This document shows positions 38,833 to 48,485 of a stretch of 64,000 nucleotides of DNA, in pieces (the first letter of the stretch is position 1; each line of letters begins with the position of its first letter). A program made the position numbers and the translations under genes. The DNA comes from Bradyrhizobium sp. 1(2017) (GTDB taxonomy: Bacteria; Pseudomonadota; Alphaproteobacteria; Rhizobiales; Xanthobacteraceae), in NCBI RefSeq assembly GCF_011602485.2, contig NZ_CP050022.2:3120001-3184000 (forward strand), read 5' to 3'. The notes beneath the pieces were generated by a model. It saw only the letters and a program-made list of their open reading frames with translations. It was not told the origin of the DNA and made no database searches.

Positions 38833-41046
38833 TCACCTCGCTAGTCTCCGCCGCACACCCGTGCGACCGAACAGGATTCGGAACGCACCGACGATGGCGG
38901 CGGCAAAGTCGGGATCGTTGATGTTCTTGGGGATACGAATGAGCTGACGATTGCCGGTCTGCCGCACGGTGCGCTCCAACGTGCGGAACAGCGCCGCGTC
39001 GGCGTCGGGGTCCCAGAATGGCTGGCCGCGCGCATCGAGCGCGGAAACGCCGCCCTCTGGCAGGAAGAAGCGCACGGGGCCATCCATCTGGTTGAGCCGT
39101 TCGCCGATCCAGCGGCCCATGCGCTCGTTCTCTTCGGCCGTCGTCCGCATCAGCGTCACCTGCGGATTGTGGACGTGGAGTTTGCGGCCGCGATAGCGTT
39201 CGGGAATGGTCTCCGGCGCGCCAAAATTGACCATGTCGAGCGCGCCCACCGAGCCGACATAGGGCAGGCGGCTGCGAATGATCGCGCCGAAGCGGTCGTC
39301 CGTCGCGGGAAACACGCCGCCCATCAGCAGGTCGCAGATCTCGGTTGTGGTCAGGTCGATCACGCCGGCGAGCTGGCCGGACTCGACGAGCTTCTCCATG
39401 GAACGGCCGCCGACGCCGGTGGCGTGGAAGACCAGGCACTCGAAATCGTCGCGCAGCTCGGCCGCGATCTTCTGCACGGCCGGTGTCGTGACCCCGAACA
39501 TGGTGATGCCGACCGAAGGCAGCCCGGCGCCGGCCGTTCGCTCCCTGGCCTCGCGCCCTTCGATCCGCGCCTTGACCATGCCGGCGATCGCATGGGCACC
39601 GTTGGCCAGCACCGCCCGCGAGATCGCGTTCAGCCCCTGCACGTCGGTGACCGAGTACATCATCGTGATGTCGGCCGGTCCGACATAGGGCCCGACATCG
39701 CCGGAGGCGACGGAGGAGATGATCAGCTTGGGCACGCCGACGGGAAGCGTGCGCATGCCCGGGGCGACCAGCGAGGCGGCGCCGGAGCCGCCGGCCGAAA
39801 TCACGCCTGCGACATTGCCCTGGCGCCGCAGCCAGCTGGCAAACGCATCTGCCATGGCGGTCACGGCCGCCCCGCGATCCGGGCCGAACACGGCGGAGCC
39901 GCCGCGACCGTGGTTGAGGGCGATCTCCTGCGCGGAGACATCGCAGGATGAATGCCTGCCGCTGGTCGAAACATCGACCAGCCGCGTGCGCAGGCCGCTT
40001 TCCGCGATGATGTCGCGGATGAAGCGCAGCTCCTGGCCTTTGGTGTCGAGCGTGCCGACGACCAGCACGACGGGTGGCCCGGAGGCCTGCGTCGTTGTCG
40101 GCTCGCGCTTGCGCCGCGCGGTCTCGTCGAGCCGCGCGACCTGCGTCGAGAGGGTACGCGCGGCCGCTTCGATGCGGGCGATCGGCACCGGCTGCGACCA
40201 TCTTGTCGGGAGGGTCGGGTTGGAGATGTAGATTCGGACCGGGCCGTCGCGGCGGACCGCCGGTGCCGGCTTGGCTTCGGCGCCCGGTGCGGCGACGTCG
40301 ATATCCGGCTCGAGCTCGGCGTGAAGCCCGACGCCGAGCAGTCGCTGCTGGAGCTCGCGGTCGGCGGCGAGGCGCGCGGAGTCGATGATGCGGTTGATGC
40401 GGCCGTTGACCATGATCGCGACGTTGCGCGAGATCGCGGTGGCAACGCCGATGTTCTGCTCGATCACGAGCACGGACATGTCGCCGTCCTCCCCCAAGCG
40501 CAGCAGCATCTCCTCGACCTGCGCCACGATGACGGGCGCGAGGCCTTCGGTCGGCTCGTCCATGATCAGGAGCTGCGGATTGGTGAGCAGCGCGCGCGAG
40601 ATCGCCAGCATCTGCTGCTCGCCGCCGGAGAGCTGGCCGCCTCCATGGTCCTTGCGCTCGGCCAGACGCGGAAAGGTCTCGTAGATGCGCTCGACCGTCC
40701 AGGCGCCGGGCCGCATGCCGCCGGCGAGCCGCAGATGCTCGTCGACGCTGAGCGAGCGCCAGAGGCGGCGGCCCTGCGGCACATAGCCGACACCGAGCCG
40801 GGCGATCTGGGCCGGCGGCCGCCGCGTGATGTCCTCGCCGCGGACGCGGATCGAGCCGCCACTCACGGCAACCAGCCCCATGATCGCCTTGCAGAGCGTC
40901 GTCTTGCCCATGCCGTTGCGGCCGACCACGGAGAAGACGCCGCCCTCCAGCGTGAGATCGACCCCCTGCAGCGCGTGCGAATGGCCATAGTAGACGTCGA
41001 GGCCGCGGACCTCGAGCGCTGCGCTGGTGCGGCGGGCCTCATTCAT
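38833..41046 (-). CDS. Fusion: branched-chain amino acid-type ABC ATPase (LivF-like) and Tm-1-like UPF0261 domain
   Basis: This 737-residue protein has an N-terminal LivF-type ATPase (about 10-240: Walker [10 protein letters not shown], signature LSGGEQQ, Walker [14 protein letters not shown], switch VIEQN). A Pro/Ala linker follows (about 245-325), then a Tm-1-like UPF0261 domain (about 328-735: [62 protein letters not shown]). The ATG at 41046 follows GGAGG and overlaps the livG stop by 8 nt; a TTG at 41058 is also possible. The ATPase serves the LivHM permease, so the second domain is tethered to the importer. Tm-1-like proteins bind nucleotide, but their reaction is unknown to me. Confidence 0.92.
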   Translation of the reverse strand: MNEARRTSAALEVRGLDVYYGHSHALQGVDLTLEGGVFSVVGRNGMGKTTLCKAIMGLVAVSGGSIRVRGEDITRRPPAQIARLGVGYVPQGRRLWRSLSVDEHLRLAGGMRPGAWTVERIYETFPRLAERKDHGGGQLSGGEQQMLAISRALLTNPQLLIMDEPTEGLAPVIVAQVEEMLLRLGEDGDMSVLVIEQNIGVATAISRNVAIMVNGRINRIIDSARLAADRELQQRLLGVGLHAELEPDIDVAAPGAEAKPAPAVRRDGPVRIYISNPTLPTRWSQPVPIARIEAAARTLSTQVARLDETARRKREPTTTQASGPPVVLVVGTLDTKGQELRFIRDIIAESGLRTRLVDVSTSGRHSSCDVSAQEIALNHGRGGSAVFGPDRGAAVTAMADAFASWLRRQGNVAGVISAGGSGAASLVAPGMRTLPVGVPKLIISSVASGDVGPYVGPADITMMYSVTDVQGLNAISRAVLANGAHAIAGMVKARIEGREARERTAGAGLPSVGITMFGVTTPAVQKIAAELRDDFECLVFHATGVGGRSMEKLVESGQLAGVIDLTTTEICDLLMGGVFPATDDRFGAIIRSRLPYVGSVGALDMVNFGAPETIPERYRGRKLHVHNPQVTLMRTTAEENERMGRWIGERLNQMDGPVRFFLPEGGVSALDARGQPFWDPDADAALFRTLERTVRQTGNRQLIRIPKNINDPDFAAAIVGAFRILFGRTGVRRRLAR

Positions 41047-41821
41047 GGCCGCCTCCAAGATATAGCTCCTGGACTTCCGGGTCGGACTGGATCTCCTGCG
41101 GCAGGCCTTCCTTGAACACGCGGCCGTTGTGCATCATCGTGACGCTCTCGACGACGCGCAAGGCGACGTCCATGTCGTGCTCGATGATGATGTAGCCGAT
41201 ATGCGCCGGCAGCGAGGTCAGGATTTCGATCAGCTCGGCGCGTTCTGTCGGCGACAGGCCTGCGGCCGGTTCATCGAACAGGACGAAGCGCGGCGCGCCG
41301 GCGAGCGCGAGCGCGATCTCGAGCTGGCGCTGCTGGCCGTGCGCGAGCTCGGCCACGCGCTGGTCCTTCACGGCGGAAAGATGCACGGCCTGCACGAGAT
41401 TGTCGGCCGCATGCATCAGGGCATCGTTCTGTCCCGGGCGCAGGAACGAGAAGCGCCCGCGCGAGACGCCACGGCAGGCGAGATAGACGTTGTCCTGCAC
41501 GGTGAGGCCGGGGAACAGCGCCGAGATCTGGTAGGTCCGGCGCAGCCCGCGTCGGATGCGCTCATAGGGCGGGAAATGCGTGACGTCCTCGCCAAAGAAG
41601 CGGATGGTGCCGGAGGAGGGCGGGAAATCGCCGGTAATGCAGTTGAACAGCGTGGTCTTGCCGGCACCGTTGGAGCCGAGCACGGCCCGCCGCTCGCCGG
41701 GACGCACGGTGATGGTGACGTCGGTCAGCGCGGCGAGTGCGCCGAACAATCGCGTCACGCCGCGCAGCTCCAGCGCAGCGCCGGCACCGACGGCGGAGAG
41801 GCGCTGGGCGACGCTATCCAT
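41039..41821 (-). CDS. livG: Branched-chain amino acid-type ABC transporter ATPase (LivG-like)
   Basis: This 260-residue ATPase is the second ATPase of the importer. Motifs are Walker A (GSNGAGKTT), a divergent signature ([12 protein letters not shown]) as usual in LivG, Walker B ([13 protein letters not shown]) and the switch His (IIIEHDMDV). The LivG-type insertion ([19 protein letters not shown]) is present. I chose the ATG at 41821, which follows GGAGGGC and overlaps the livM stop by 8 nt; a longer frame to 41899 is not needed. Paired with the LivF-like fusion, it forms a heterodimeric motor. Confidence 0.93.
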   Translation of the reverse strand: MDSVAQRLSAVGAGAALELRGVTRLFGALAALTDVTITVRPGERRAVLGSNGAGKTTLFNCITGDFPPSSGTIRFFGEDVTHFPPYERIRRGLRRTYQISALFPGLTVQDNVYLACRGVSRGRFSFLRPGQNDALMHAADNLVQAVHLSAVKDQRVAELAHGQQRQLEIALALAGAPRFVLFDEPAAGLSPTERAELIEILTSLPAHIGYIIIEHDMDVALRVVESVTMMHNGRVFKEGLPQEIQSDPEVQELYLGGGHE

Positions 41822-42896
41822 GACTGCGCCCTCCGGGGGATCGGTCGGCGCCGCGGCGCTGACGCTGGCGCCAGCGCTGCCACAGGCCAATGACGCCATC
41901 CGAAGACCAGAACACGATGGCGAGGAAACCGAGCCCGATCAACAGGCGGAAGCGGTTGCCGTCGAGCCCGAGCCTGACCAGGAAGTCGAGCGCGAAGGTA
42001 CGCAGCAGCACGAAGATCAGCGCACCGATGAAGGGGCCGATCGGGCGTGTGATGCCGCCGACGACGGCGATGATCAGCACGTCGATGCAGGCGCCGACGC
42101 TGACCGAGCCCGGCGAGATCTGGCGGTAGTTCCAGACCTGGAGCACGCCGGCCAGCGCGGCCACGAAGGAGGCAAAGGCATAGGCGGCGACGCGATGCGC
42201 ATTGACGTTGAAGCCGAGCGCGGCCATGCGCCGCGGATTGTCGCGCACGCCCTGGAGAGCCAGGCCGAAGGGCGCGCGCGAGAGATATTCGACTGCGAAG
42301 TAACAGAGCGCGGCGACCGCGAGCACGACGTAATAGAAGGGAATGTCGGCGCGCCAGTTCACGCCCCAGAAATGCGGCGTGGCCACGGTGTTGATGCCGG
42401 TATGGCCGTTGAAGATCGCCCAGTTCTGGTTGGTGAAATAATAGAACGCCGCGCCGATCGCGAGCGTGATCATGATGGTGTAGATGCCTTCGGTGCGCAC
42501 CGCGAGCGCGCCGCCGAGGGTGCCGAAGGCGGTCGCCAGCGCCAGCGCCATCGGCACCGCGAGCCACCACGGCCAGCCCAGGCTGATATTGGCGTTGCCG
42601 CTGACGCCGAACACGGCGACCATATAGGCCGAGAAGCCGGCGATGGTGAGCTGCATCAGGCTGACCATGCCGCCATAGCCGGCGAGGAACATCAGGCTCA
42701 GCGCCATGGTGCCGAGGATCAAGGTGGAGGCGAAGATCTCGATCAGGAAGAAGCCGTTGGCGATCAGCGGCATGATCACGAGAATGACCGCGACGATCCA
42801 GGCCGCGGGATGGTTGATCTCCGGCCACGTCCGCGCCGGGCGCTGCGCCATGGTGGCGGGCTGCAGGGTAACGCGGCTATCGTGGGCGAGCGACAT
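41814..42896 (-). CDS. livM: Branched-chain amino acid-type ABC transporter permease (LivM-like)
   Basis: This 360-residue permease has about ten hydrophobic segments beginning near residue 32, after a polar N-terminus. Typical LivM blocks are LMFLAGYGGMVSLMQLTIAG (about 67-86), an RTEGIYTIMITLAIG segment, and the EAA-like loop LALQGVRDNPRRMAALGFN (about 223-241). It pairs with LivH in the inner membrane. The substrate of LivHM-type importers can be amino acids, amides, urea or aromatic acids, so gene context must decide. It starts 2 nt after the livH stop. Confidence 0.93.
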   Translation of the reverse strand: MSLAHDSRVTLQPATMAQRPARTWPEINHPAAWIVAVILVIMPLIANGFFLIEIFASTLILGTMALSLMFLAGYGGMVSLMQLTIAGFSAYMVAVFGVSGNANISLGWPWWLAVPMALALATAFGTLGGALAVRTEGIYTIMITLAIGAAFYYFTNQNWAIFNGHTGINTVATPHFWGVNWRADIPFYYVVLAVAALCYFAVEYLSRAPFGLALQGVRDNPRRMAALGFNVNAHRVAAYAFASFVAALAGVLQVWNYRQISPGSVSVGACIDVLIIAVVGGITRPIGPFIGALIFVLLRTFALDFLVRLGLDGNRFRLLIGLGFLAIVFWSSDGVIGLWQRWRQRQRRGADRSPGGRSHG

Positions 42897-42897
42897 C

Positions 42898-43908
42898 TCA
42901 GCGCCTCGCCAATAGGCCTTGCGGCCGGATGGCCAGCACCAGCACCATGATCAGGAAGGTCACGACGATGGCGTAGGTCGGGATGTAGACCGAGCCGAGC
43001 TGTTCGGCGAGGCCGATGATGAGCGCGCCGAGCGCCGCGCCGGGAATCGAGCCCATGCCGCCCACGATCACGACGACGAGCGAGGCCAGCAGGAAGCGGA
43101 TGTCCTCGCCGGGCGACAATGACTGGAAGGTGCCGCCGACGACGCCGGCGATGCCGGCAAGTCCCGCGCCGAACGCGAACACCAGCACGAAGACGAGCTG
43201 GATGCGCACGCCGGTCGCAGCTAGGATATCGCGATCGTCGACGCCGGCGCGGATGATCATGCCGACGCGGGTGCGGTTGAGCGCGAGCCACATCGCCACG
43301 CCGATGACCACGGAGGCGGCGAAGATCACGAGCCGCACCAGCGGATATCTGAGATAGACCGGCTCGCCCGAGGATTTGATGGCCGTGACCAGCGGCAGCT
43401 CTATCGGACCGATCAGCCAGTTCGGCGTCTGGATCTGATAGAAGTTGCCACCGCAAGCCCATAGCATGAGGTCGGCGAACACGATCGAAAGCCCGATCGT
43501 CACCATGGTCTGCCTGAGATCCTGTCCCTCCATCCGGCGGAACACAAGGACCTGAAGCAGGACACCGACCAGGGCGGTCAGGATGAAGGCGGCGATGAAG
43601 CTGAGGATCCAGGACCCGGTCGATGCGCTGACGGCGTAGCCGACATAGCCGCCGAACAGATAGAGCGAGCCATGCGCGAGATTGACGTTGCGCATCAGGC
43701 CGAAGATCAGCGTGAAGCCGCTGGCGACGAGGAAGTACAGGCCTCCGAGCGTGATGCCGTTGAAGACCGCGTTGAGGAAGACGCGCTTGCGGCCGATCGC
43801 CTCTTCGAGGCCGGGCGGCCAGACTGCGAAGGCCAGCCAGAGCAGAATCGCAACGGCAATGATCGCGATCAGCGCCCAGGCCGGGTGACGTTCGACGAAG
43901 CGGCTCAT
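42898..43908 (-). CDS. livH: Branched-chain amino acid-type ABC transporter permease (LivH-like)
   Basis: This 336-residue permease has about eight hydrophobic segments. LivH blocks visible are NAVFNGITLGGLYFLVASGF (about 47-66), LMRNVNLAHGSLYLFGGYVG and the EAA-like loop RAGVDDRDILAATGVR (about 220-235). An extra N-terminal hydrophobic segment (about 11-30) precedes the family's usual start. It is the first permease gene after the AraC regulator, with a 191-nt spacer in front that may hold an internal promoter. Confidence 0.93.
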   Translation of the reverse strand: MSRFVERHPAWALIAIIAVAILLWLAFAVWPPGLEEAIGRKRVFLNAVFNGITLGGLYFLVASGFTLIFGLMRNVNLAHGSLYLFGGYVGYAVSASTGSWILSFIAAFILTALVGVLLQVLVFRRMEGQDLRQTMVTIGLSIVFADLMLWACGGNFYQIQTPNWLIGPIELPLVTAIKSSGEPVYLRYPLVRLVIFAASVVIGVAMWLALNRTRVGMIIRAGVDDRDILAATGVRIQLVFVLVFAFGAGLAGIAGVVGGTFQSLSPGEDIRFLLASLVVVIVGGMGSIPGAALGALIIGLAEQLGSVYIPTYAIVVTFLIMVLVLAIRPQGLLARR

Positions 43909-44099
43909 GCGTGCTGCCCGCTCTTGCAGGCGGCGCGCCTGAGGCCCGTCGAATGCAGGTCAGACAGCCTTGCCGCGGCCGCTAGCCTCGCCATGAACGT
44001 ACGCTCCCGTCGGTCGCGACCATCTTGGGATCGCGTTGCCCGCATCCTAGCCGGGCTGCGAGAGGGACGTTTGATCGTGAGTATCTTTTCGCGCAGCGA
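43909..44099. other. Intergenic spacer between AraC gene and livH
   Basis: The 191 nt between the stop of the AraC-type gene and the livH start contains no supported gene. On the minus strand the AT-richer segment near 44070-44095 is the only part that could hold a promoter. No clear -35/-10 pair or palindrome was seen. Confidence 0.4.
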
Positions 44100-44927
44100 T
44101 CAGGTGCGCAAAACCTTGGCTGCGCGACGATAATCGGTCGGCGCCATCCCGACATTGGCGGCGAAGAAGCGGGTGAAGCCGCTTTGCGAGGAGAAGCCGA
44201 GATCAAAGCCGATATCGGCGATCGGCGCTTCGCTCGCCACCAGCGCTTCGAGCGCCTGTTCCATGATCAGCGTGTTGAGATAGAGGTTCGGCGTGACGCC
44301 GGTCTGGACACGGAACAGCCGGTAGAAATGTGGCCGGGACAGCCCGGATTCCCGCGCGATCGTATCGAGCTCCATCTCCGCCCCGGGACTCTCCGACATC
44401 AGCCTGATGCATTTGCGCACACGGAAGTCGGTCACGGCGCCGTTGGCGCGCGCATCGCGCGCGCTCTCGGCCTGCTGCCAGCTTTCATCGTAGCAGATGT
44501 CGATCAGCCGTCGCAGCTCGGAATCGAGGCTGGAGAGCGATGGTGCGCCGCAAACGAGCGCGGCGGTTCGCCTGATGTGCTTGTCGAGGGCCGGCGTCCG
44601 CTTGAACTGGGTGCGGCCGAAACGCAACCGGTCGGAGCCGGAGGCGTCGGGCGCAAACCATTCGGCATTGACATACAGCACGAAGAAGATCGCGCCACCG
44701 TCGACATCGGCCGGCAGGAAGTTGTGCGGCTCCCAGGGATTGACCGCGACGACAGAGGATTCGGTGAGGTCATAGTGCCCGTTGGAGACGTCAATGCATG
44801 CGGGCATGCCGCCGACATGGAAGATCAAATGACCTTCACGATGGGCGTGAATATTGAAAGGCCGGTTCAACTGATAAACCGTCGCCCGGCCGAACCGGCC
44901 GTGGAAGACGGCGAGCGCACGGCTCAT
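44100..44927 (-). CDS. AraC-family transcriptional regulator
   Basis: This 275-residue regulator has an N-terminal cupin-like effector domain (about 15-110: HREGHLIFHVGG, VAVNPWEPHNF) and a C-terminal double helix-turn-helix (about 165-270). The AraC signature is ARESGLSRPHFYRLFRVQTGVTPNLYLN for the first HTH and IADIGFDLGFSSQSGFTRFFAANVGMAPTDYRR for the second. It lies inside the leftward array, between the binding protein and livH, so it probably controls the array, sensing the imported compound or a product. The inverted repeat upstream of the binding-protein gene is a possible target. Confidence 0.93.
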   Translation of the reverse strand: MSRALAVFHGRFGRATVYQLNRPFNIHAHREGHLIFHVGGMPACIDVSNGHYDLTESSVVAVNPWEPHNFLPADVDGGAIFFVLYVNAEWFAPDASGSDRLRFGRTQFKRTPALDKHIRRTAALVCGAPSLSSLDSELRRLIDICYDESWQQAESARDARANGAVTDFRVRKCIRLMSESPGAEMELDTIARESGLSRPHFYRLFRVQTGVTPNLYLNTLIMEQALEALVASEAPIADIGFDLGFSSQSGFTRFFAANVGMAPTDYRRAAKVLRT

Positions 44928-44994
44928 GCCTTCCCCTCCCGAATGTTCTTGTCTTTTCCGCCAGCGTTCATCAACGCCGACGAGATTGCAAGAG

Positions 44995-45027
44995 CGGAGA
45001 GCGACCGCGTCAGCAAGTCGCTCTCCG
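44995..45027 (-). terminator. Strong stem-loop after the LivJ-like gene
   Basis: A perfect 11-bp inverted repeat (CGGAGAGCGAC at 44995-45005 and its complement at 45017-45027, loop 11 nt) lies 24 nt downstream of the binding-protein stop. No T-run follows on the minus strand, so it is more likely an mRNA-stabilizing or partial-attenuation hairpin than a complete terminator. Confidence 0.65.
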
Positions 45028-45051
45028 TTTGAGCGTTCCGGAGGTGATGCG

Positions 45052-46302
45052 TCAGTATTTCTTACATTCCGGTACGGTCCGGCTTGGCAATCCGATCTTG
45101 GAGAACACCGCCGGATCGTAGCCGAGCGTCTGGTTCACGTTCGGGATCACCTTGACGACCTTGCTGAACAGCGCGCCCTTGCCGTCGTCGACCACCTCGG
45201 TGACGAAGTTGGTGCCGATCGCCTGGCGGTTGGAGTCGAGCTTGATCTTGCCGTTCGGCGCATCGAGTTCGATCTTCGCCAGCGCTTCCTTGAACTTCGC
45301 CTGGTTGTTCGAGAGGTCGCCGTTGACCTGACGCAGTGCGAGGATCAGCGCCATGGTTGAATCATAGTAGTTGGTCGCCAGCAGCGACGGGCTCGGGAAG
45401 CGCTTGTTGGGTGGGAAGGCGTCCTGATAGGCCTTCACGAACTTCTGCCAGCCCGGATCCTCCCAGGTATCGGCCTGGCCGCTCGCCGCGATGGTACCGA
45501 CCAAGGCATTCTTGGCGTTGCCCTTTGACGACAGGATGGTCTGGTCGATCATGATGGAACCTCCCATCAGATGCGCCTTGCCGCCGGCCTGCTGGTACTG
45601 ATTGAGGAAGTTGACGGCATCGGCGCCGCCAAGGCCGAGATAGATGGCATCGACGTCGTCGGGCAGGGCGGCGATGACGGAGGCGAAGTCCTTCGTTCCC
45701 AATGGCACCCATTGCCGGTTGGTCACCTGTCCGCCGGCGCCGCAAAATTCAAGCACGAGGCCGAAGACCTGCGTGTAGATGAAGGAATAGTCTTCGCCGA
45801 CGGTCGCGATCTTGCGATACTTCTTTTCCTCATAGGCGTATTTGCCGAGGCCGACCTGCCACTGCGCGCCGTCCATGTTGTAGCGGAAGAAGTTCGGGGC
45901 GGGATCAACGTAAGTCGTTTCCTGGGCGCCGGAGGCCGCGTTGATGAAGGTCAGCTCGGGGTGGGTTTTGGCGAAGTTCTTCACGGCGATGCCTTCGTCG
46001 CCGGAGAGCGGCGACAGCAGGATCTGCACCTTGTCCTGCTCGATCAGCTTGCGCACGGCCCGCACTGCGGAGTCCGGCGTTGCGTCGGTCGAGGCGACGA
46101 TGAATTCGAGCTCCTTGTCGCCGATTTTCTTGCCGAGCACGTTGAGGGCGGTCTGATGGCCGCGCATGCCGTCCTCGCCGAGCACCGTATAGGTGCCTTC
46201 GAGCGTTGCGGTGACGCCAACCTTGATCTTCTCCTGAGCGATCGCGGCGCCTGAAAGAAACAGGCTGCTCAGCGCGAGCAGCCCCACACTGCATTTCGAC
46301 AT
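45052..46302 (-). CDS. Branched-chain amino acid-type ABC transporter substrate-binding protein (LivJ/AmiC-like)
   Basis: This 416-residue periplasmic protein has a signal peptide (residues 1-22, cleavage after AIA or AQ) and a type 1 periplasmic-binding fold: IKVGVTATLEGTYTVLGEDG, NFAKTHPELTFINAASG, and a KKYRKIATVGEDYSF domain hinge. It delivers the solute to LivHM. It is the first gene of the leftward array and is separated from the rest by a strong hairpin. The preceding 206 nt includes an inverted repeat that may be a regulator site. The ligand is not identifiable; proteins of this group bind amino acids, amides or aromatic acids. Confidence 0.93.
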   Translation of the reverse strand: MSKCSVGLLALSSLFLSGAAIAQEKIKVGVTATLEGTYTVLGEDGMRGHQTALNVLGKKIGDKELEFIVASTDATPDSAVRAVRKLIEQDKVQILLSPLSGDEGIAVKNFAKTHPELTFINAASGAQETTYVDPAPNFFRYNMDGAQWQVGLGKYAYEEKKYRKIATVGEDYSFIYTQVFGLVLEFCGAGGQVTNRQWVPLGTKDFASVIAALPDDVDAIYLGLGGADAVNFLNQYQQAGGKAHLMGGSIMIDQTILSSKGNAKNALVGTIAASGQADTWEDPGWQKFVKAYQDAFPPNKRFPSPSLLATNYYDSTMALILALRQVNGDLSNNQAKFKEALAKIELDAPNGKIKLDSNRQAIGTNFVTEVVDDGKGALFSKVVKVIPNVNQTLGYDPAVFSKIGLPSRTVPECKKY

Positions 46303-46508
46303 CGTGCTCCTCCCTGTGTGTCGTCGATTTGTCGCCGCGCCGGGCCGGCGCTGCGCCCGCAGCTCGAAAGGCGTGCGGATTTGACGGGGAGGCTAACCGA
46401 AGTTGCATGCCGTGCATGCGTGGACGTCCCGTCCGGCTTGACGGGCAGTCTCATTTTGGATGTTGCGGCGCAAATGGTTCTGCGGTGCAGCAGGTAACGG
46501 CTGCAGGA
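46303..46508. promoter_or_regulatory. Upstream region of the leftward array, with GCATGC inverted repeat
   Basis: This 206-nt spacer precedes the binding-protein gene. GCATGC-CGT-GCATGC at 46405-46419 is a perfect inverted repeat about 100 nt upstream of the start and is a candidate operator. A short hairpin, CCCGTC/GACGGG at 46428-46445, lies downstream of the SDR gene and could be a weak terminator for the lacI-SDR transcript. No convincing sigma-70 boxes were found. Confidence 0.4.
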
Positions 46509-47243
46509 TCACCCCGCGAGGAATCCACCATCCACGGCAACGACGGTGCCGGTCGCATATTGCGAGGCCGGCATACAGAGGAAGGCGACAGCCCCGGCGA
46601 TGTCTTCGGGCTGCCCCCAGCGCTTGAATGCGGTGCGGTCGGCGATGCGCTGATAATGGGCGCGATCGGTGCGGCCGGCGGCGTTGATCGCGGTCTCGAT
46701 ATAGCCGGGCGCGACGGCATTGACGCGTATGCCCTCTTCGGCCCACTTCAGAGCCAGCGCCTTGGTCAGCATCACGACGCCGCCCTTGCTGGCGCAATAA
46801 GCGGGAATCCGTGGCAGCGCCAGCGTCGCATTCATCGAGGCGATGTTGACGATCGAGCCCCTCGTCTGCGCGAGCCGCGGATGGAACGCCATGCAGGTCC
46901 GGAACGTGCCGGTGAGATTGACGTCGATCACCTTCATGAAGGTCTCGATCTCGAACTCTTTGTCGCGGGCGAGAATGCCGGCGCAGTTCACCAGCGCGTC
47001 GACGCGCTGGTGCTGCCGCGCAAAGGACGCGACGGCCGCATCGTCGGTGACATCCAGTGTCGCGAGCGTGAGCCCGGTGCGCGGCTGCAGCAGCGTGCGG
47101 GCAAGATCGGCCTCGTTCGCGCCGGTCGCCGTCACCGTCGCGCCGAGCTCGCAAAACTGGTTGCTGATCGCAGCGCCTATGTCGCCGGCGCCGCCGATTA
47201 CGACGGCATGAAAGCCGGGTGCGAGGGAGAAATTCGAATTCAT
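46509..47243 (-). CDS. Short-chain dehydrogenase/reductase (SDR)
   Basis: This 244-residue classical SDR has the cofactor motif [11 protein letters not shown] (TGxxxGxG variant, about 16-26), NCAGIL (about 85-90), a catalytic Ser in NIASMN and the YCASK motif (about 148-152). The C-terminal part is conserved ([28 protein letters not shown]). It likely oxidizes a sugar, sugar acid or polyol at NAD(P). It lies 10 nt downstream of lacI on the same strand, so the regulator and the enzyme share a transcript divergent from the importer operon. Confidence 0.92.
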   Translation of the reverse strand: MNSNFSLAPGFHAVVIGGAGDIGAAISNQFCELGATVTATGANEADLARTLLQPRTGLTLATLDVTDDAAVASFARQHQRVDALVNCAGILARDKEFEIETFMKVIDVNLTGTFRTCMAFHPRLAQTRGSIVNIASMNATLALPRIPAYCASKGGVVMLTKALALKWAEEGIRVNAVAPGYIETAINAAGRTDRAHYQRIADRTAFKRWGQPEDIAGAVAFLCMPASQYATGTVVAVDGGFLAG

Positions 47244-47253
47244 CGGTGGGGTC

Positions 47254-48294
47254 TCACTTCAGTTCTTTCGGCGGCGGCGCCGTCGACTCGCGAACCACGA
47301 GCGAGAAGTCGATCTCGCGGTGCATGATGGTCTGCTCGCCGGCAAGGCTCCGCACCAGATATTCCCCGGCGCGCTGCCAGGTTTCTCCGGTCGGAACGTG
47401 GATCGTCGTCAGGCTCGGCCGCAGATGACGGCTCCAGTCGAGGTCGTCGAAACCAACGACTGAAAGGTCGCGCGGCACGGAGAACCCGTCGCGCTCCGCC
47501 TCGAGCAGCACGCCATAGGCGATGACGTCGTTGCCGCACACAACGGCGGTCGGACGTTCCCTGAGGTTGAGGAGATAGCGCGCCGCCTCGCGCGCGTCGT
47601 CCAGCGTGTAGGGCACCTCGACATGCCATTGCGGCGGAAGCTCCAGACCGTTTTCGGCGAGCGCTCGGCGAAATCCGGCGACCCGGGCGCTGGCGCGGTC
47701 GTTGTTGCGCTGGAGCGCCGAGACGATCCCGATGCGGCGGTGGCCAAGCTCGATCACATGCGCGGCGGCGCGATGGGCAGCGGCCTCGTTGTCGGTGCCG
47801 ACGCAAGGGTAGGGCCTGTCAGGCTGGTAGATGCCGACATTGATGAACGGCACCGCATTGTCGGACAGCAGCTTGCGCAATCCGTCGTGATGGCAATCGC
47901 CGCGCAGCACGAGGCCGTCGACACCCCGGCTGATCAGGTTGCGCGCCTGCTGCAATTCGACGTCGAGATCATAGCCGCTCGTGGTGAGAAACAGCATGTA
48001 TCCGACCGAGGACAGATATTGCTGCAGCGAGGCGATGCCGCGCGCGAACATCGTGTTGTCGATGGTCGGCACGATCGCGCCGAGGGTGCGCGAGCGGCGC
48101 GACGACAGGATCCGTGCCGGCGCGTGCGGGATGTAGCCGAGCGCCTCGATAGCCTGCTCGATGCGCGCGCGCAGGGACGGGCTCACCGCATCGGGATTGT
48201 TGAGGGCGCGCGAGACCGACGCCGTGGACACGCCCGCGCGCGCCGCCACGGCGCGGATGCCCTGTTTCACGGATTTGGCGTTGGTCAGCCTCAT
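47254..48294 (-). CDS. LacI-family transcriptional regulator
   Basis: This 346-residue regulator has an N-terminal LacI helix-turn-helix (about 12-35: [20 protein letters not shown]), hinge ([17 protein letters not shown]) and a sugar-binding periplasmic-like domain (about 65-330). It is divergent from the sugar ABC operon and is likely its repressor. A perfect 14-bp palindrome starts 2 nt upstream of its ATG, suggesting autorepression, and a related palindrome overlaps the promoter of the ABC operon. The SDR gene follows on the same transcript. Confidence 0.94.
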   Translation of the reverse strand: MRLTNAKSVKQGIRAVAARAGVSTASVSRALNNPDAVSPSLRARIEQAIEALGYIPHAPARILSSRRSRTLGAIVPTIDNTMFARGIASLQQYLSSVGYMLFLTTSGYDLDVELQQARNLISRGVDGLVLRGDCHHDGLRKLLSDNAVPFINVGIYQPDRPYPCVGTDNEAAAHRAAAHVIELGHRRIGIVSALQRNNDRASARVAGFRRALAENGLELPPQWHVEVPYTLDDAREAARYLLNLRERPTAVVCGNDVIAYGVLLEAERDGFSVPRDLSVVGFDDLDWSRHLRPSLTTIHVPTGETWQRAGEYLVRSLAGEQTIMHREIDFSLVVRESTAPPPKELK

Positions 48295-48296
48295 GT

Positions 48297-48310
48297 ATGT
48301 AACGTTACAT
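48297..48310. promoter_or_regulatory. LacI-type operator, perfect palindrome
   Basis: ATGTAACGTTACAT is a perfect 14-bp palindrome with the central CG typical of LacI-family operators. It lies in the 5' leader of the lacI gene, so binding there would block its own transcription. Confidence 0.75.
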
Positions 48311-48379
48311 CTTGCATGAAGAGCGAGCGGTAGCGGTATTGTCGCGAATTTGCCGCAGATTGCGCGGCTTGTCCATCGC

Positions 48380-48421
48380 TTGACACGGCGGATGTGAGGT
48401 CTATTTTGTAACCGTTTTCAA
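48380..48421 (+). promoter_or_regulatory. Sigma-70-like promoter overlapped by LacI-type operator
   Basis: TTGACA at 48380-48385 and TATTTT at 48402-48407 are separated by 16 nt. An imperfect palindrome, TTGTAACCGTTTTCAA (48406-48421), starts within the -10 box. It shares TGTAACnGTT with the operator at 48297, so the same LacI protein probably represses the rightward sugar operon here. The operon's first gene has GGGAGGAGAG just upstream of its ATG. Confidence 0.7.
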
Positions 48422-48485
48422 GTGATGCTCAAACACGTTCAAAAGGGTCTGCCAGTTTAAGGCGGCCAGCCGGGAGGAGAGTTCG

